From the NCBI GenBank assembly GCA_937974275.1, contig CALJIF010000041.1, positions 1 through 64,000 of the forward strand: a stretch of 64,000 nt of DNA, given 5' to 3'. This document shows, one piece after another, positions 18,101-26,233 of the stretch. The position numbers and the translations under genes are program-made. This stretch comes from an uncultured Flavobacteriales bacterium. Lineage in GTDB: Bacteria > Bacteroidota > Bacteroidia > Palsa-965. Each line of letters opens with the position of its first letter. Position 1 is the stretch's first letter. Below the pieces are notes generated by a model, which had not been told where the DNA came from, did not search any database, and saw only the letters and a program-made list of their open reading frames with translations.

Positions 18101-20601
18101 TGAACATTAAGGAGTACATAAAAAGGAATTGGTTTCCTGATAATGATGATGCAGCTCGCAGCGGTAACATGAGAGACTTTATGTTCCTGCTATTTGCACT
18201 TGCCATTTCTACGGCACTTTTTGATGTATTCAGTATAGCAGCAGACGCCGGCCTTAATTTGGTGTGGCCGATGCTAGCCGGAGGTATCGCCATCAATCAC
18301 TTTTTGCCGAAGAAAATCCAGCCTACCTTTCAAATTGGATTGACCTTATTCTGTATACTTTCAGTATTACCGCTATTAACTTCAATTTTTATCATATTTA
18401 CAATTGTATTTATAATATCAATTTTCGGTGCGGTTAAAAACAAACTACTTCGGCTGGTCTTGTTATTGATTTTGACAGCTCTCGCAGCTTTAATTAATCT
18501 CAACATCCTATATATTCCATCATTGCGCATAGCCATCCCTATACTTGGCGCAATGCTCATGTTCCGACTTATCCTTTATAGTTACGAACGAAAAGTGGAG
18601 ACGGCTCCTGCAGCACTGTCACTCCAGATTACATACTTGTTGCAGCCATTAAATTTGGTCTTCTATCTTTTCCCTATCATTGACTATCGTGCATGGACAT
18701 CCCAATTTCGAAGCACTTCTGATGAAGAATTGTACCGAATATCTTTTCGAAGAATACTCTTGGGAGTAGGACAACTAATAACCTATCGGATATTTTATGC
18801 GCTTCAACCACCGGCAACATCAATAACAGACAATTGGTCGTTGATGGTATACACCATTATCAATTATCTGCTCATCCTACAAATGATCGGTAGTTTTCAT
18901 GTGATTATTGGTATTTGCGGGTTGTTCGGATATACGTTACCACCCATTTTCGATAACGCATTTTTCATTTCCGGATTTACATCGGTATGGAGGAAACTGA
19001 ATATCTATTGGAAGGATTTCATTACAAGAATTCTGTATTACAGCATCTATTTCAAGGTGCGCAAAAAAGTACGCTATCCCGTTTTACTCACGGGATTATT
19101 TATGTTCACTGCAACGTGGCTACTGCATAATTATCAATGGTTCTGGATCCGAGGAACAATAGATTTTAGAGCAACCGACCTTTTGTACTGGATGATATTG
19201 GGAGCTTGTATTTCTGTTAGCTTACAATTGGAGATCCTTCGTCCGTCATCTGCTACGCGCCGTGACCTGAAGTCTTCAGTGCTGTATTCCTTGCGTGTTA
19301 CAGGAATGTTTCTTTTCATGAGTTTCATGTGGCTATTTTGGGAAAGCAGTTCTATTGGTGAATTCCTGTATTTGTTTAAATATATTTTAATTAATAATGA
19401 CAATAGTTATAAGAGTATCATTATTGTAGTGCTATTCATTAGTGTGGTTTTGGGTGGTTACTGGTTATTGCAAAATCGACCGAAAAAGCTTCTGAATGAG
19501 CGTAAATTCAATTCAGGTGTGCTCTTATCCGGAACAGCGATACTATTTCTATTTGCTTTTATTGCTCCTCACATTAACGTTACCGGCACTGCCACGTTAA
19601 GCGATATTACGAAAGGAAATTTCACCAGTGCGGCAGATAAAATAGACGCAGAGCAAGGTTATTACGAGCAGCTTACACAGCGTAAAGGGAAGACTCCCTG
19701 GGAAATGCCCATTCAATTCGGATCACGTGCGGAATGGTTTTCTGATGCCGAACAACCTGTTGCTGATTTGCGCAAGCGAATATTAAAACCTGACATTAAA
19801 ATTGTACATGGCACAAAGTTCTTTACAACTAATGCGTTTGGACTACGTAACCCAGAAATTGAATATAAGAAGTCGCCGGATGTATTACGTATTGCAATTG
19901 TCGGTGGATCGTACGAAATGGGAAGTGGCGTGAGCGATGAAGAAGTATATATCCGTCTTGCAGAAAAGTTGATTAATGACTCGTTGAAATTTCTTCAACA
20001 ACCATTCTCTGTTGAGCTGATCAATTTTTCTACAGGAGGATATCACGTACCGCAATACCTGTATGTTACCGAACAGGTGCTTCCGAGATTCAGTCCTGAT
20101 CTAGTGATTTATTTTGCACACAGCGGTGAGTTAACCCGTTTCCGATCGGTACTTTCCGGAATTGTAAAACATGGCATAGATCCAAAATATCCGTTTTATC
20201 AATCAGCATTTAAACGAGCGCATGTACACCAAGGGCAACCGCGTAAAGAAATTGACATAAAACTAGCCCCATACACGGAAGCGATGATGGAGCAATCCTA
20301 TCAATTTTTGAAACAACAACAAACTCAGAACGGATATAAAGTTCTTTGGATTGGGACTCCGACGCTTGGTCATGGCGAGAATGAAGATGAATTTGCAGCT
20401 ACGGAAGAATTGCTCAAAGCCAATGGATTCAGGCTGTTTCTACTCCATCCACCTTACAGCAATTACGATTCCTACTATTTGCAAATTTCTCCCGATGACA
20501 ATCATCCTAATGCAAAGGGCCACGAGTTGCTGGCCGGGGAACTGCACAACACCTTATTTCCTGTGCTCCTTGACATTCGTAAAGCAGGAGGTTTTAAGTA
20601 A
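18100..20601 (+). CDS. MBOAT-like membrane acyltransferase fused to an SGNH hydrolase-like domain
   Basis: 833-residue membrane protein. Residues 25-490 contain about ten or more hydrophobic helices. Within them SGFTSVWRKLNIYWKDF (291-307) and FTATWLLHNYQWFW (336-349, H343) correspond to the conserved region and active-site His of MBOAT O-acyltransferases. Residues 560-833 form a soluble SGNH/GDSL-like domain: VGGSYEMGSG (S604) as block I, NFSTGGYHVPQ as block II and DDNHPNAKGH (D799, H802) as block V. Paired O-acyltransferase and SGNH domains are known in O-acetylation systems of polysaccharides, but usually with the acyltransferase-3 fold. Here it sits between sulfotransferases and the pyrrole genes, so it may move an acyl (perhaps pyrrolyl) group to an exported glycan or lipid. 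That role is inferred. Confidence 0.75.
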   Translation: MNIKEYIKRNWFPDNDDAARSGNMRDFMFLLFALAISTALFDVFSIAADAGLNLVWPMLAGGIAINHFLPKKIQPTFQIGLTLFCILSVLPLLTSIFIIFTIVFIISIFGAVKNKLLRLVLLLILTALAALINLNILYIPSLRIAIPILGAMLMFRLILYSYERKVETAPAALSLQITYLLQPLNLVFYLFPIIDYRAWTSQFRSTSDEELYRISFRRILLGVGQLITYRIFYALQPPATSITDNWSLMVYTIINYLLILQMIGSFHVIIGICGLFGYTLPPIFDNAFFISGFTSVWRKLNIYWKDFITRILYYSIYFKVRKKVRYPVLLTGLFMFTATWLLHNYQWFWIRGTIDFRATDLLYWMILGACISVSLQLEILRPSSATRRDLKSSVLYSLRVTGMFLFMSFMWLFWESSSIGEFLYLFKYILINNDNSYKSIIIVVLFISVVLGGYWLLQNRPKKLLNERKFNSGVLLSGTAILFLFAFIAPHINVTGTATLSDITKGNFTSAADKIDAEQGYYEQLTQRKGKTPWEMPIQFGSRAEWFSDAEQPVADLRKRILKPDIKIVHGTKFFTTNAFGLRNPEIEYKKSPDVLRIAIVGGSYEMGSGVSDEEVYIRLAEKLINDSLKFLQQPFSVELINFSTGGYHVPQYLYVTEQVLPRFSPDLVIYFAHSGELTRFRSVLSGIVKHGIDPKYPFYQSAFKRAHVHQGQPRKEIDIKLAPYTEAMMEQSYQFLKQQQTQNGYKVLWIGTPTLGHGENEDEFAATEELLKANGFRLFLLHPPYSNYDSYYLQISPDDNHPNAKGHELLAGELHNTLFPVLLDIRKAGGFK

Positions 20602-20606
20602 CTTTG
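20599..20606 (+). promoter_or_regulatory. -7 box TAACTTTG overlapping a stop codon, upstream of the pyrrole genes
   Basis: A perfect TAnnTTTG whose first three bases are the TAA stop of the MBOAT-SGNH gene, four bases before the ATG at 20611. It predicts a leaderless transcript that would let the carrier/adenylation/dehydrogenase/halogenase genes be expressed separately from the sulfotransferase block. No clear -33 TTTG at the usual distance. Confidence 0.5.
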
Positions 20607-20610
20607 AATT

Positions 20611-20871
20611 ATGTCTGAAGCCTTACCGATTATTGAAACCGTACGTCAATATTTAACCGAGCATCTGTGCCACGGTGATCGCAGCCAACTGCCTGCTGAT
20701 GATGCATCCCTCATTTCATCGCGATTGATGGACTCCATCATCACCCTGAAACTTGTGAGCTATCTGGAAGATACATTTGGAATTGCGTTTGAAGCACACG
20801 AGGTTACACAAGAAAATCTTGACAGCATCAATAAAATCGCGGCATTTGTTCATCGAAAACAATCGACATGA
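20611..20871 (+). CDS. peptidyl/acyl carrier protein (ACP 2, probable prolyl carrier)
   Basis: 86-residue stand-alone carrier protein. The phosphopantetheine site is LMDSIITLKLVSYLED with S42, a normal DSI form, and GIAFEAHEVTQENLDSINKIAAFV forms helices 3-4. Its stop overlaps the start of the adenylation gene by four bases, so it is very likely that enzyme's partner, as PltL is to PltF or CloN5 to CloN4. Proline would be loaded here, oxidised to pyrrole-2-carboxyl and halogenated while bound. Confidence 0.85.
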   Translation: MSEALPIIETVRQYLTEHLCHGDRSQLPADDASLISSRLMDSIITLKLVSYLEDTFGIAFEAHEVTQENLDSINKIAAFVHRKQST

Positions 20872-22301
20872 ACGTAGGTCAATATGTGCAGCAACAACTT
20901 CATTTGCACTATGGTCATACCGCAATTACCCGCGATGACGTAGATACGACTTATGAAGAGTTGTTTCAGCAAATTGACCTTTACAGAGAAGGATTACGTG
21001 CGCTCTTTCCAAACGGAGGTTCTGCCCTATTGATCACGGGTAAGTCAGAGAACACTATCGCGTTAATGATTGCATTACTCTGTGAAAACATCACTTTTGT
21101 ACCGTGCGATCCGGAATGGCCATCCACCCGTATTGCGCAAATAAATGATGTTGTGCAACCTTCTCTTGTTATCACTGACCAAAAAGAGAATTCATTTCCG
21201 ACAGGACCAACATCAGAAACGCATACAATAGGTGCACATTACGCGCGACAAACAGGAAACAACAAAGTATTCGCCGACGTAGCATGGATTCTATTTACGT
21301 CCGGATCTACCGGCAAGCCGAAAGGCGTACCTATTACGCATAAAAATGCGAGTACATTCATTAACTATTGTATTCAAACGTTTCAAGATCAACTTCCAAT
21401 TCGTGTTTTATCGATTGCGGGATTTCACTTTGATCTATCAGTTTTTGACATTTACTTCACGTTACTCGCCGGCGGAAATTTATTCTTGCTGAATAAAGAA
21501 TCGGAGAAAAATATTCGGTTGATTGGAGAGTTTCTGCATAAAAACGAAATTACCCACATCTACGCGACACCAACCTTTTACGAAGCTCTGCGTGAACATG
21601 GCAAGTTAAATGCGCATCGCCCCAAAGCGTTGCGATACATACTCACTGCAGGAGAAATCTATCCCGCAAATCGACTTTGCGCATTTCATCAGCAGGCGCC
21701 ACAAGCAAGAATTTTCAATTTATACGGCCCAAGCGAAACCAACGTCTGTACCGCACAGGAAATTATTCCGGATCGTACGCCTATATACAAAAACACTTTT
21801 CCAATTGGTTCACCTATCGCAGATTTCGAACTGCACATTACCGATGACGGAGAACTGTTGGTAAATGGTTCCGGTGTCTTTAGTGGATATATGAGTAATG
21901 ACGATCTTCGTGATTCATTCCAAACAATTAATGGAAAGTTATTTTATCAAACAGGAGATCTTGTTACGCGACATAACGATCACTTGTATTTTATCGGAAG
22001 AAAGGATAGAATGATTAAACGGCGCGGCTATCGCATCGAACCCGCGGAGATAGAGCAAGCGTTGCTGTTACATCCGAACATTAGTCGGAGCGCGGTAATT
22101 ACAATTGATAAAAACGAATCGGCCGTACAAATTATTTCATTTTTTGTTGCGAACGAACCTCTTACCGAAGATGATTTGCGCGTTCATTTGCTGCACCAAG
22201 TTCCGCACTACTTCTTACCCGACCGATATCTGCAAGTAGATCATTTCCCTGTTACAGGTACAGGAAAAACAGATTACGTTTCACTCCAACAATTGCTATG
22301 A
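20868..22301 (+). CDS. stand-alone adenylation enzyme, probable L-prolyl-carrier-protein ligase
   Basis: ANL-superfamily enzyme of 477 residues that activates an amino acid with ATP and loads it on a carrier protein. Motifs: A3 LFTSGSTGKPKG (142-153), A4 FHFDLSVFD (186-194), A5 NLYGPSETN (284-292), A7 YQTGDLV, A8 GRKDRMIKRRGYRIEPAEIE, A10 TGTGKTDY (K467). Aligning by eye to GrsA gives pocket residues D189, L190, F193, Y232, L259, A261, L285, V293, C294 plus K467. D189 implies an alpha-amino substrate. From memory this matches the code of prolyl enzymes of pyrrole pathways (PltF/RedM/CloN4 type). It lacks condensation and carrier domains. The dehydrogenase starts 4 bases before its stop. Confidence 0.85.
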   Translation: MNVGQYVQQQLHLHYGHTAITRDDVDTTYEELFQQIDLYREGLRALFPNGGSALLITGKSENTIALMIALLCENITFVPCDPEWPSTRIAQINDVVQPSLVITDQKENSFPTGPTSETHTIGAHYARQTGNNKVFADVAWILFTSGSTGKPKGVPITHKNASTFINYCIQTFQDQLPIRVLSIAGFHFDLSVFDIYFTLLAGGNLFLLNKESEKNIRLIGEFLHKNEITHIYATPTFYEALREHGKLNAHRPKALRYILTAGEIYPANRLCAFHQQAPQARIFNLYGPSETNVCTAQEIIPDRTPIYKNTFPIGSPIADFELHITDDGELLVNGSGVFSGYMSNDDLRDSFQTINGKLFYQTGDLVTRHNDHLYFIGRKDRMIKRRGYRIEPAEIEQALLLHPNISRSAVITIDKNESAVQIISFFVANEPLTEDDLRVHLLHQVPHYFLPDRYLQVDHFPVTGTGKTDYVSLQQLL

Positions 22302-23380
22302 AGACCAATTTTTCAGAATATACAAGCCTTGGAGAATCGCTAACGAATAACTATCGTGCGCAAAATTTATCCGGTGCCGCCATAAAGAAACACTTGTTGG
22401 GAAGCGAACATCACGTTGAGTTTACAGACGTTACCGACTTTGCATTAAAAGCAGCGTACTTTCTTCATGGACTTGAACGAGCAGGCCTTGAACCGGGAAT
22501 CGCTTTTAGTTTGGGGGCACATTATTGCGCAGGTTATTATCCGGTAACGAAGCATGGAAGTTCGTTTCTCAAGGATTTAATTTCGGAAGATTCTGTTCTT
22601 ATTGCGGGTGCAATGACGGAAAGTCAAGGAGGAAGTGATGCGTTTAACATGAAGACACGTGCAGTGCAATCAGGAAATTCCTTCATCATCAATGGAGTTA
22701 AAACGTATTGCACCAACGCCTGCGAAGCGCGATTTATAGTTGTGTATGCGGTCACAAATAAAGACAAAGGACTGTTTGGAGGGATTACGGCATTTCTGAT
22801 CGATCGCAATGTTCATGATGTGATCATCACTCCGATTAGTGAATCGGCCGGATTAAAACATACCGGCTGGGGAGAAGTTATTTTGCAGGATTGTGAAGTT
22901 GACGAGAAGTACATTATAGGAACTGTGGGCGCCGGAGGATTTATTTTTATGGAATCCATGGATGTTGAGCGCGCAGTATTATCATATATGCATTGTGGAA
23001 GTATGCGTTATTTACTGAATACGTCCATTAACTTCTGCAAATCCAGAACGACAGGAGAAGGCAGCATTTCTAAGTTCCAGGCGATTCAATTTCGCATCGC
23101 AGATATGGCTCTTGACATAGAATCGTCGGAATTGATCGCGCTTAAAGCACTGCACAGTTTGCACCACAAACCAACCAAAACACGGGCTGCTGCACAGGCA
23201 AAAATCACCTGCAGTGAAGCTTACGCCAGAACCGCACAGCATGCACTACTAAATCTCGGTGGTTCAGCATTTTCGGGATATGCGGGCGTACAACAACATC
23301 TCGCAGCTTCACTGGCGTCTTGCACTTATTCCGGAACTAACGACATTATGCGAAACATTATTGCAGGAAATATTGTTTAA
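22298..23380 (+). CDS. acyl-CoA-dehydrogenase-like enzyme, probable prolyl-carrier-protein dehydrogenase
   Basis: FAD enzyme of 360 residues in the acyl-CoA dehydrogenase family. It has AMTESQGGSDAFNMKTRA (105-122), the flavin/substrate segment FIINGVKTYCTNA, and C-terminal TYSGTNDIMRNI. The usual catalytic Glu of short/medium-chain dehydrogenases (in YEGT) is S345 here. Instead E224 in MDVERAVL aligns with the alternative base of isovaleryl-CoA dehydrogenase, the position reported for prolyl-carrier dehydrogenases such as PltE, RedW and CloN3. It would oxidise prolyl-S-carrier to pyrrole-2-carboxyl-S-carrier. The N-terminal helical domain is slightly short. Coupled to the adenylation gene by overlap. 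Confidence 0.85.
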   Translation: MKTNFSEYTSLGESLTNNYRAQNLSGAAIKKHLLGSEHHVEFTDVTDFALKAAYFLHGLERAGLEPGIAFSLGAHYCAGYYPVTKHGSSFLKDLISEDSVLIAGAMTESQGGSDAFNMKTRAVQSGNSFIINGVKTYCTNACEARFIVVYAVTNKDKGLFGGITAFLIDRNVHDVIITPISESAGLKHTGWGEVILQDCEVDEKYIIGTVGAGGFIFMESMDVERAVLSYMHCGSMRYLLNTSINFCKSRTTGEGSISKFQAIQFRIADMALDIESSELIALKALHSLHHKPTKTRAAAQAKITCSEAYARTAQHALLNLGGSAFSGYAGVQQHLAASLASCTYSGTNDIMRNIIAGNIV

Positions 23381-23406
23381 CAATTGTAAAACTTCGTTGA
23401 TCCTGC

Positions 23407-23414
23407 TAACTTGG
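23407..23414 (+). promoter_or_regulatory. -7-like box TAACTTGG before halogenase-like gene 1
   Basis: TAACTTGG lies four bases before the ATG at 23419, in the 38-base gap after the dehydrogenase gene. It differs from TAnnTTTG at one base but keeps the recurring spacing. It could give the halogenase pair its own leaderless transcript. Confidence 0.35.
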
Positions 23415-23418
23415 TATC

Positions 23419-24837
23419 ATGGGGAAAGATAAGAGGGAATATGACTTTATTATTGCAGGTGGCGGTCCTACCGGTTCAACATCCGCCATCTATCTTCGCC
23501 GCAAAGGCTATAATGTTTTAGTTCTGGAGCGCGAGTATTTTCCCAGACAACATGTAGGGGAATCCTTGTTACCGTTTTGCTATCCCTTGTTTCAGGAACT
23601 TGGCGTTTTAGACGATATGAAAAAGCGCTTTGTGCGCAAGCCCGGAGCACGATTCACCAATCATGACGGAACGAAGAGTTCAACCTGGTGTTTCAGAAAT
23701 ATTATACAAGACGAAAGTTACTTATCCTTTCATGTAGTTCGTGCTGATTTTGACAAATTATTGTTGGATAAGGCTAAATCAGAAGGAGCCGCAGTACAAG
23801 AAGGAAGTAAGGTCATCGAAGTTAATCTCGATAATCCGGAAGCAGTTATAGTGAAAGCGACTTGCGAAGGTCAAGAATATGAATACCATGCGCGATTTTT
23901 CATTGATGCAACAGGGCAGGATACGTTTCTGGCGCGTAGACTCGGAGATAAGAAATCGTATCAAGAGTTAGACCGCATTGCTTTTCTGACACATTGGAAA
24001 GGCGCGAAATACACACAAGGTATTGATGTTGGCTTATTGCAGATTTGTTACTTACCACCGCATAAAAGCGGATGGTTTGGGATACAGCCTGTGGGCAAAG
24101 ATCGTCTGAGTGTTGGTTTAATTATCAGCAGAAAATATTTAAAAGAACAAAAAGAGAAATTTAAAAAATCAGGACACGAAGAAGACTGGCAAATGCAATT
24201 GTATTTGCAGGAAGTTCGTGAAGCGCCTTTAACGAAGGATATTCTGGAACATGCGCATATTGCACAACCACTCATTGCAGTTTCGGATTATTCTTATTAC
24301 GCAGAGCGGACTTTCGGCAGTAATTTCGCCATGCTCGGAGATTCCGGTAAATTTCTGGACCCGATTTTTGCTTCGGGTGTTTATCTCGGAATGAATAGCT
24401 CGAAAATGTTTGCCGACGCGCTTGATATCATGATGAAGAGTGGCACAACAGAAGGGCTTCATGCCATGACGGATGCCAAAAAACACATTGACGGCGCATA
24501 CAATTTGGTGGAAAAATTTGTCAATATTTACTACGATCCTACATCTTTCAATCTTGCCGAGTTAAGTTCAACTTCCGAATCCAATTATCAAGGATACGAA
24601 ACTGCGTTCTCGCTGGTTCATTATTTATTGGCCGGTGATTTCTTTAATAACTACGAGAGGTACAGCGAATTTCTTGACATGTTACGAAACCCGAAACAAT
24701 TCTCGCGTTGGAAGAATTTGGTTATCGATCGCCCTAATCTTCATGAAAAAACTTGTGGTACCACATTCGAAGCCATCTTTGGAGAAATAGATGATAATAT
24801 TGTAAGAACTACTTCAATAAACAAAGAAAATGCCTGA
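23419..24837 (+). CDS. flavin-dependent halogenase-like protein 1 (altered WxWxIP motif)
   Basis: 472-residue FAD monooxygenase-fold protein of the phenol/pyrrole halogenase branch. The Rossmann motif GGGPTGS is at 14-20, HVGESLLPF at 45-53, a lysine in VRKPGARF (K74) aligns with the catalytic Lys that forms the chloramine, and GDSGKFLDPIFASG is at 307-320. The halogenase signature GWxWxIP reads GWFGIQP (218-224), losing the second Trp and the Ile. It is a close paralogue of the next gene and overlaps it by 8 bases. It may halogenate with altered properties, act as an oxygenase, or be a helper subunit; the sequence does not decide. Confidence 0.75.
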   Translation: MGKDKREYDFIIAGGGPTGSTSAIYLRRKGYNVLVLEREYFPRQHVGESLLPFCYPLFQELGVLDDMKKRFVRKPGARFTNHDGTKSSTWCFRNIIQDESYLSFHVVRADFDKLLLDKAKSEGAAVQEGSKVIEVNLDNPEAVIVKATCEGQEYEYHARFFIDATGQDTFLARRLGDKKSYQELDRIAFLTHWKGAKYTQGIDVGLLQICYLPPHKSGWFGIQPVGKDRLSVGLIISRKYLKEQKEKFKKSGHEEDWQMQLYLQEVREAPLTKDILEHAHIAQPLIAVSDYSYYAERTFGSNFAMLGDSGKFLDPIFASGVYLGMNSSKMFADALDIMMKSGTTEGLHAMTDAKKHIDGAYNLVEKFVNIYYDPTSFNLAELSSTSESNYQGYETAFSLVHYLLAGDFFNNYERYSEFLDMLRNPKQFSRWKNLVIDRPNLHEKTCGTTFEAIFGEIDDNIVRTTSINKENA

Positions 24838-26233
24838 TTACAATTATGATGTTATTATAGCCGGCGGAGGCCCTGCAGGGAGTTCGGCTGCCGCGCATTT
24901 GGCGCAAATGGGATACAAGGTGGCAGTTTTCGAGAAAGAAAAGTTTCCGCGAGATCATGTTGGCGAATCGTTAATTCCATTTTGCTACGGACATCTGGAA
25001 AAACTAGGTGTGTTGGAGCAGATGAAAAAAATAGCAGTGCGTAAACCGGGCATCAATTTCGTTAGTGCCGACAGTGAACATCGCACTACCTGGTGTTTTG
25101 CAAGTACTCTTAAAGATCCGAGCCAGCTGAGTTATCACATGTTGCGTTCAACATTTGATAAAATGCTTTTAGATAACGCTAAACAAAAAGGCGCGTCGAT
25201 ATTTGAAGAGTGTAAAATAGTTGATGTTGACTTGACATCTCCCGAAAAAGCGGTTGTAACTGTTGAGAATACATCAGGACAACGCGAAGTACACCGCAGC
25301 AGGTTCCTAATTGACGCTACAGGACAGAACACTTTTCTGGCGGCGAAGGTTGGTAAAAAAGTAAGTTATCCGGGATTAGACCGCGTTGCACTTTTCTCGC
25401 ATTGGAGCGGAAATAATTTTGATCGCGCTTTACAAAACGGGTTAATTAAGATTGTGTACTTGGGTGGTGAGAAAATTGGCTGGTGTTGGATGATTCCTGT
25501 CGGTAAAGATTTATTGAGCATCGGTGTAACATTGAATAATTCGTATGTAAAGCAAAAGAAATCAGAATACAGTCACTACGGAGCTGAATGGAAGACACGC
25601 TTGTATGAAGATGAAATCCGCAGCTCTGCAGAAATTCAATCCATTATTGGCAACGGGCAAAGAACACACGATGTTATCGTAATGGGTGACTATTCATACT
25701 CATTAACGAAGAGATACGACACCAACTTTGCAATTATCGGAGATGCTGCCGCATTTTTAGATCCTATTTTTTCGAGTGGAATTTATGTTGCTTTCGAAAG
25801 TGCAGAGCGCACATCACTGGCTATTCAGCAACTCTTCGAAACTTCCACCACTGCAGGCTTAACAGCATTAGAAGACCATTACATGCACATGGATAAATCG
25901 TATCGACTTCTTGAAAAGTTTATACGATTGTTCTACAAGCCGGAAGTGATGAACTTTGCACTTATTGGCAATCCGGAGCACATGATGTATCATAAGTTTG
26001 AAGCTGCGTATACGATATTTCACAATTTGTTGGCAGGAGATTTCTTCAGCAATGCCGACAAGTATTGTGATTTCATTGATGAAATAGAAAAGAACAATTG
26101 GTTTCAAAAATATGTAACACTAGCGCATTCGAAGGAATTGCAGTTCGGCCCTGATGCTTGTGACGAAACAGCGCATGAAGTGTACGGAGATCTGGATGAA
26201 TCATTGTTGGACCTGCCGCAATTGGTGCATTAA
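24830..26233 (+). CDS. flavin-dependent halogenase 2 (intact signature)
   Basis: 467-residue flavin-dependent halogenase, related to enzymes such as PltA that act on carrier-bound pyrrole. GGGPAGS at 12-18 binds FAD, HVGESLIPF is at 43-51, K72 in VRKPGINF is the candidate catalytic Lys, GWCWMIP (217-223) is an exact GWxWxIP match, and GDAAAFLDPIFSSG is at 304-317. It would need reduced flavin from an unlinked reductase. Overlap with halogenase 1 and position after the prolyl module make (halo)pyrrolyl-carrier the likely substrate (inference). Bromine versus chlorine cannot be told. Confidence 0.85.
   Translation: MPDYNYDVIIAGGGPAGSSAAAHLAQMGYKVAVFEKEKFPRDHVGESLIPFCYGHLEKLGVLEQMKKIAVRKPGINFVSADSEHRTTWCFASTLKDPSQLSYHMLRSTFDKMLLDNAKQKGASIFEECKIVDVDLTSPEKAVVTVENTSGQREVHRSRFLIDATGQNTFLAAKVGKKVSYPGLDRVALFSHWSGNNFDRALQNGLIKIVYLGGEKIGWCWMIPVGKDLLSIGVTLNNSYVKQKKSEYSHYGAEWKTRLYEDEIRSSAEIQSIIGNGQRTHDVIVMGDYSYSLTKRYDTNFAIIGDAAAFLDPIFSSGIYVAFESAERTSLAIQQLFETSTTAGLTALEDHYMHMDKSYRLLEKFIRLFYKPEVMNFALIGNPEHMMYHKFEAAYTIFHNLLAGDFFSNADKYCDFIDEIEKNNWFQKYVTLAHSKELQFGPDACDETAHEVYGDLDESLLDLPQLVH

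Noticed and set aside
20868..22301. DltA (D-alanine-carrier ligase) with MBOAT as DltB
   Set aside because: An adenylation enzyme, carrier and MBOAT together recall the dlt operon, but the pocket residues, the coupled dehydrogenase and halogenases point to proline, and no DltD-like gene is seen; the SGNH fusion keeps this worth a quick phylogenetic test.
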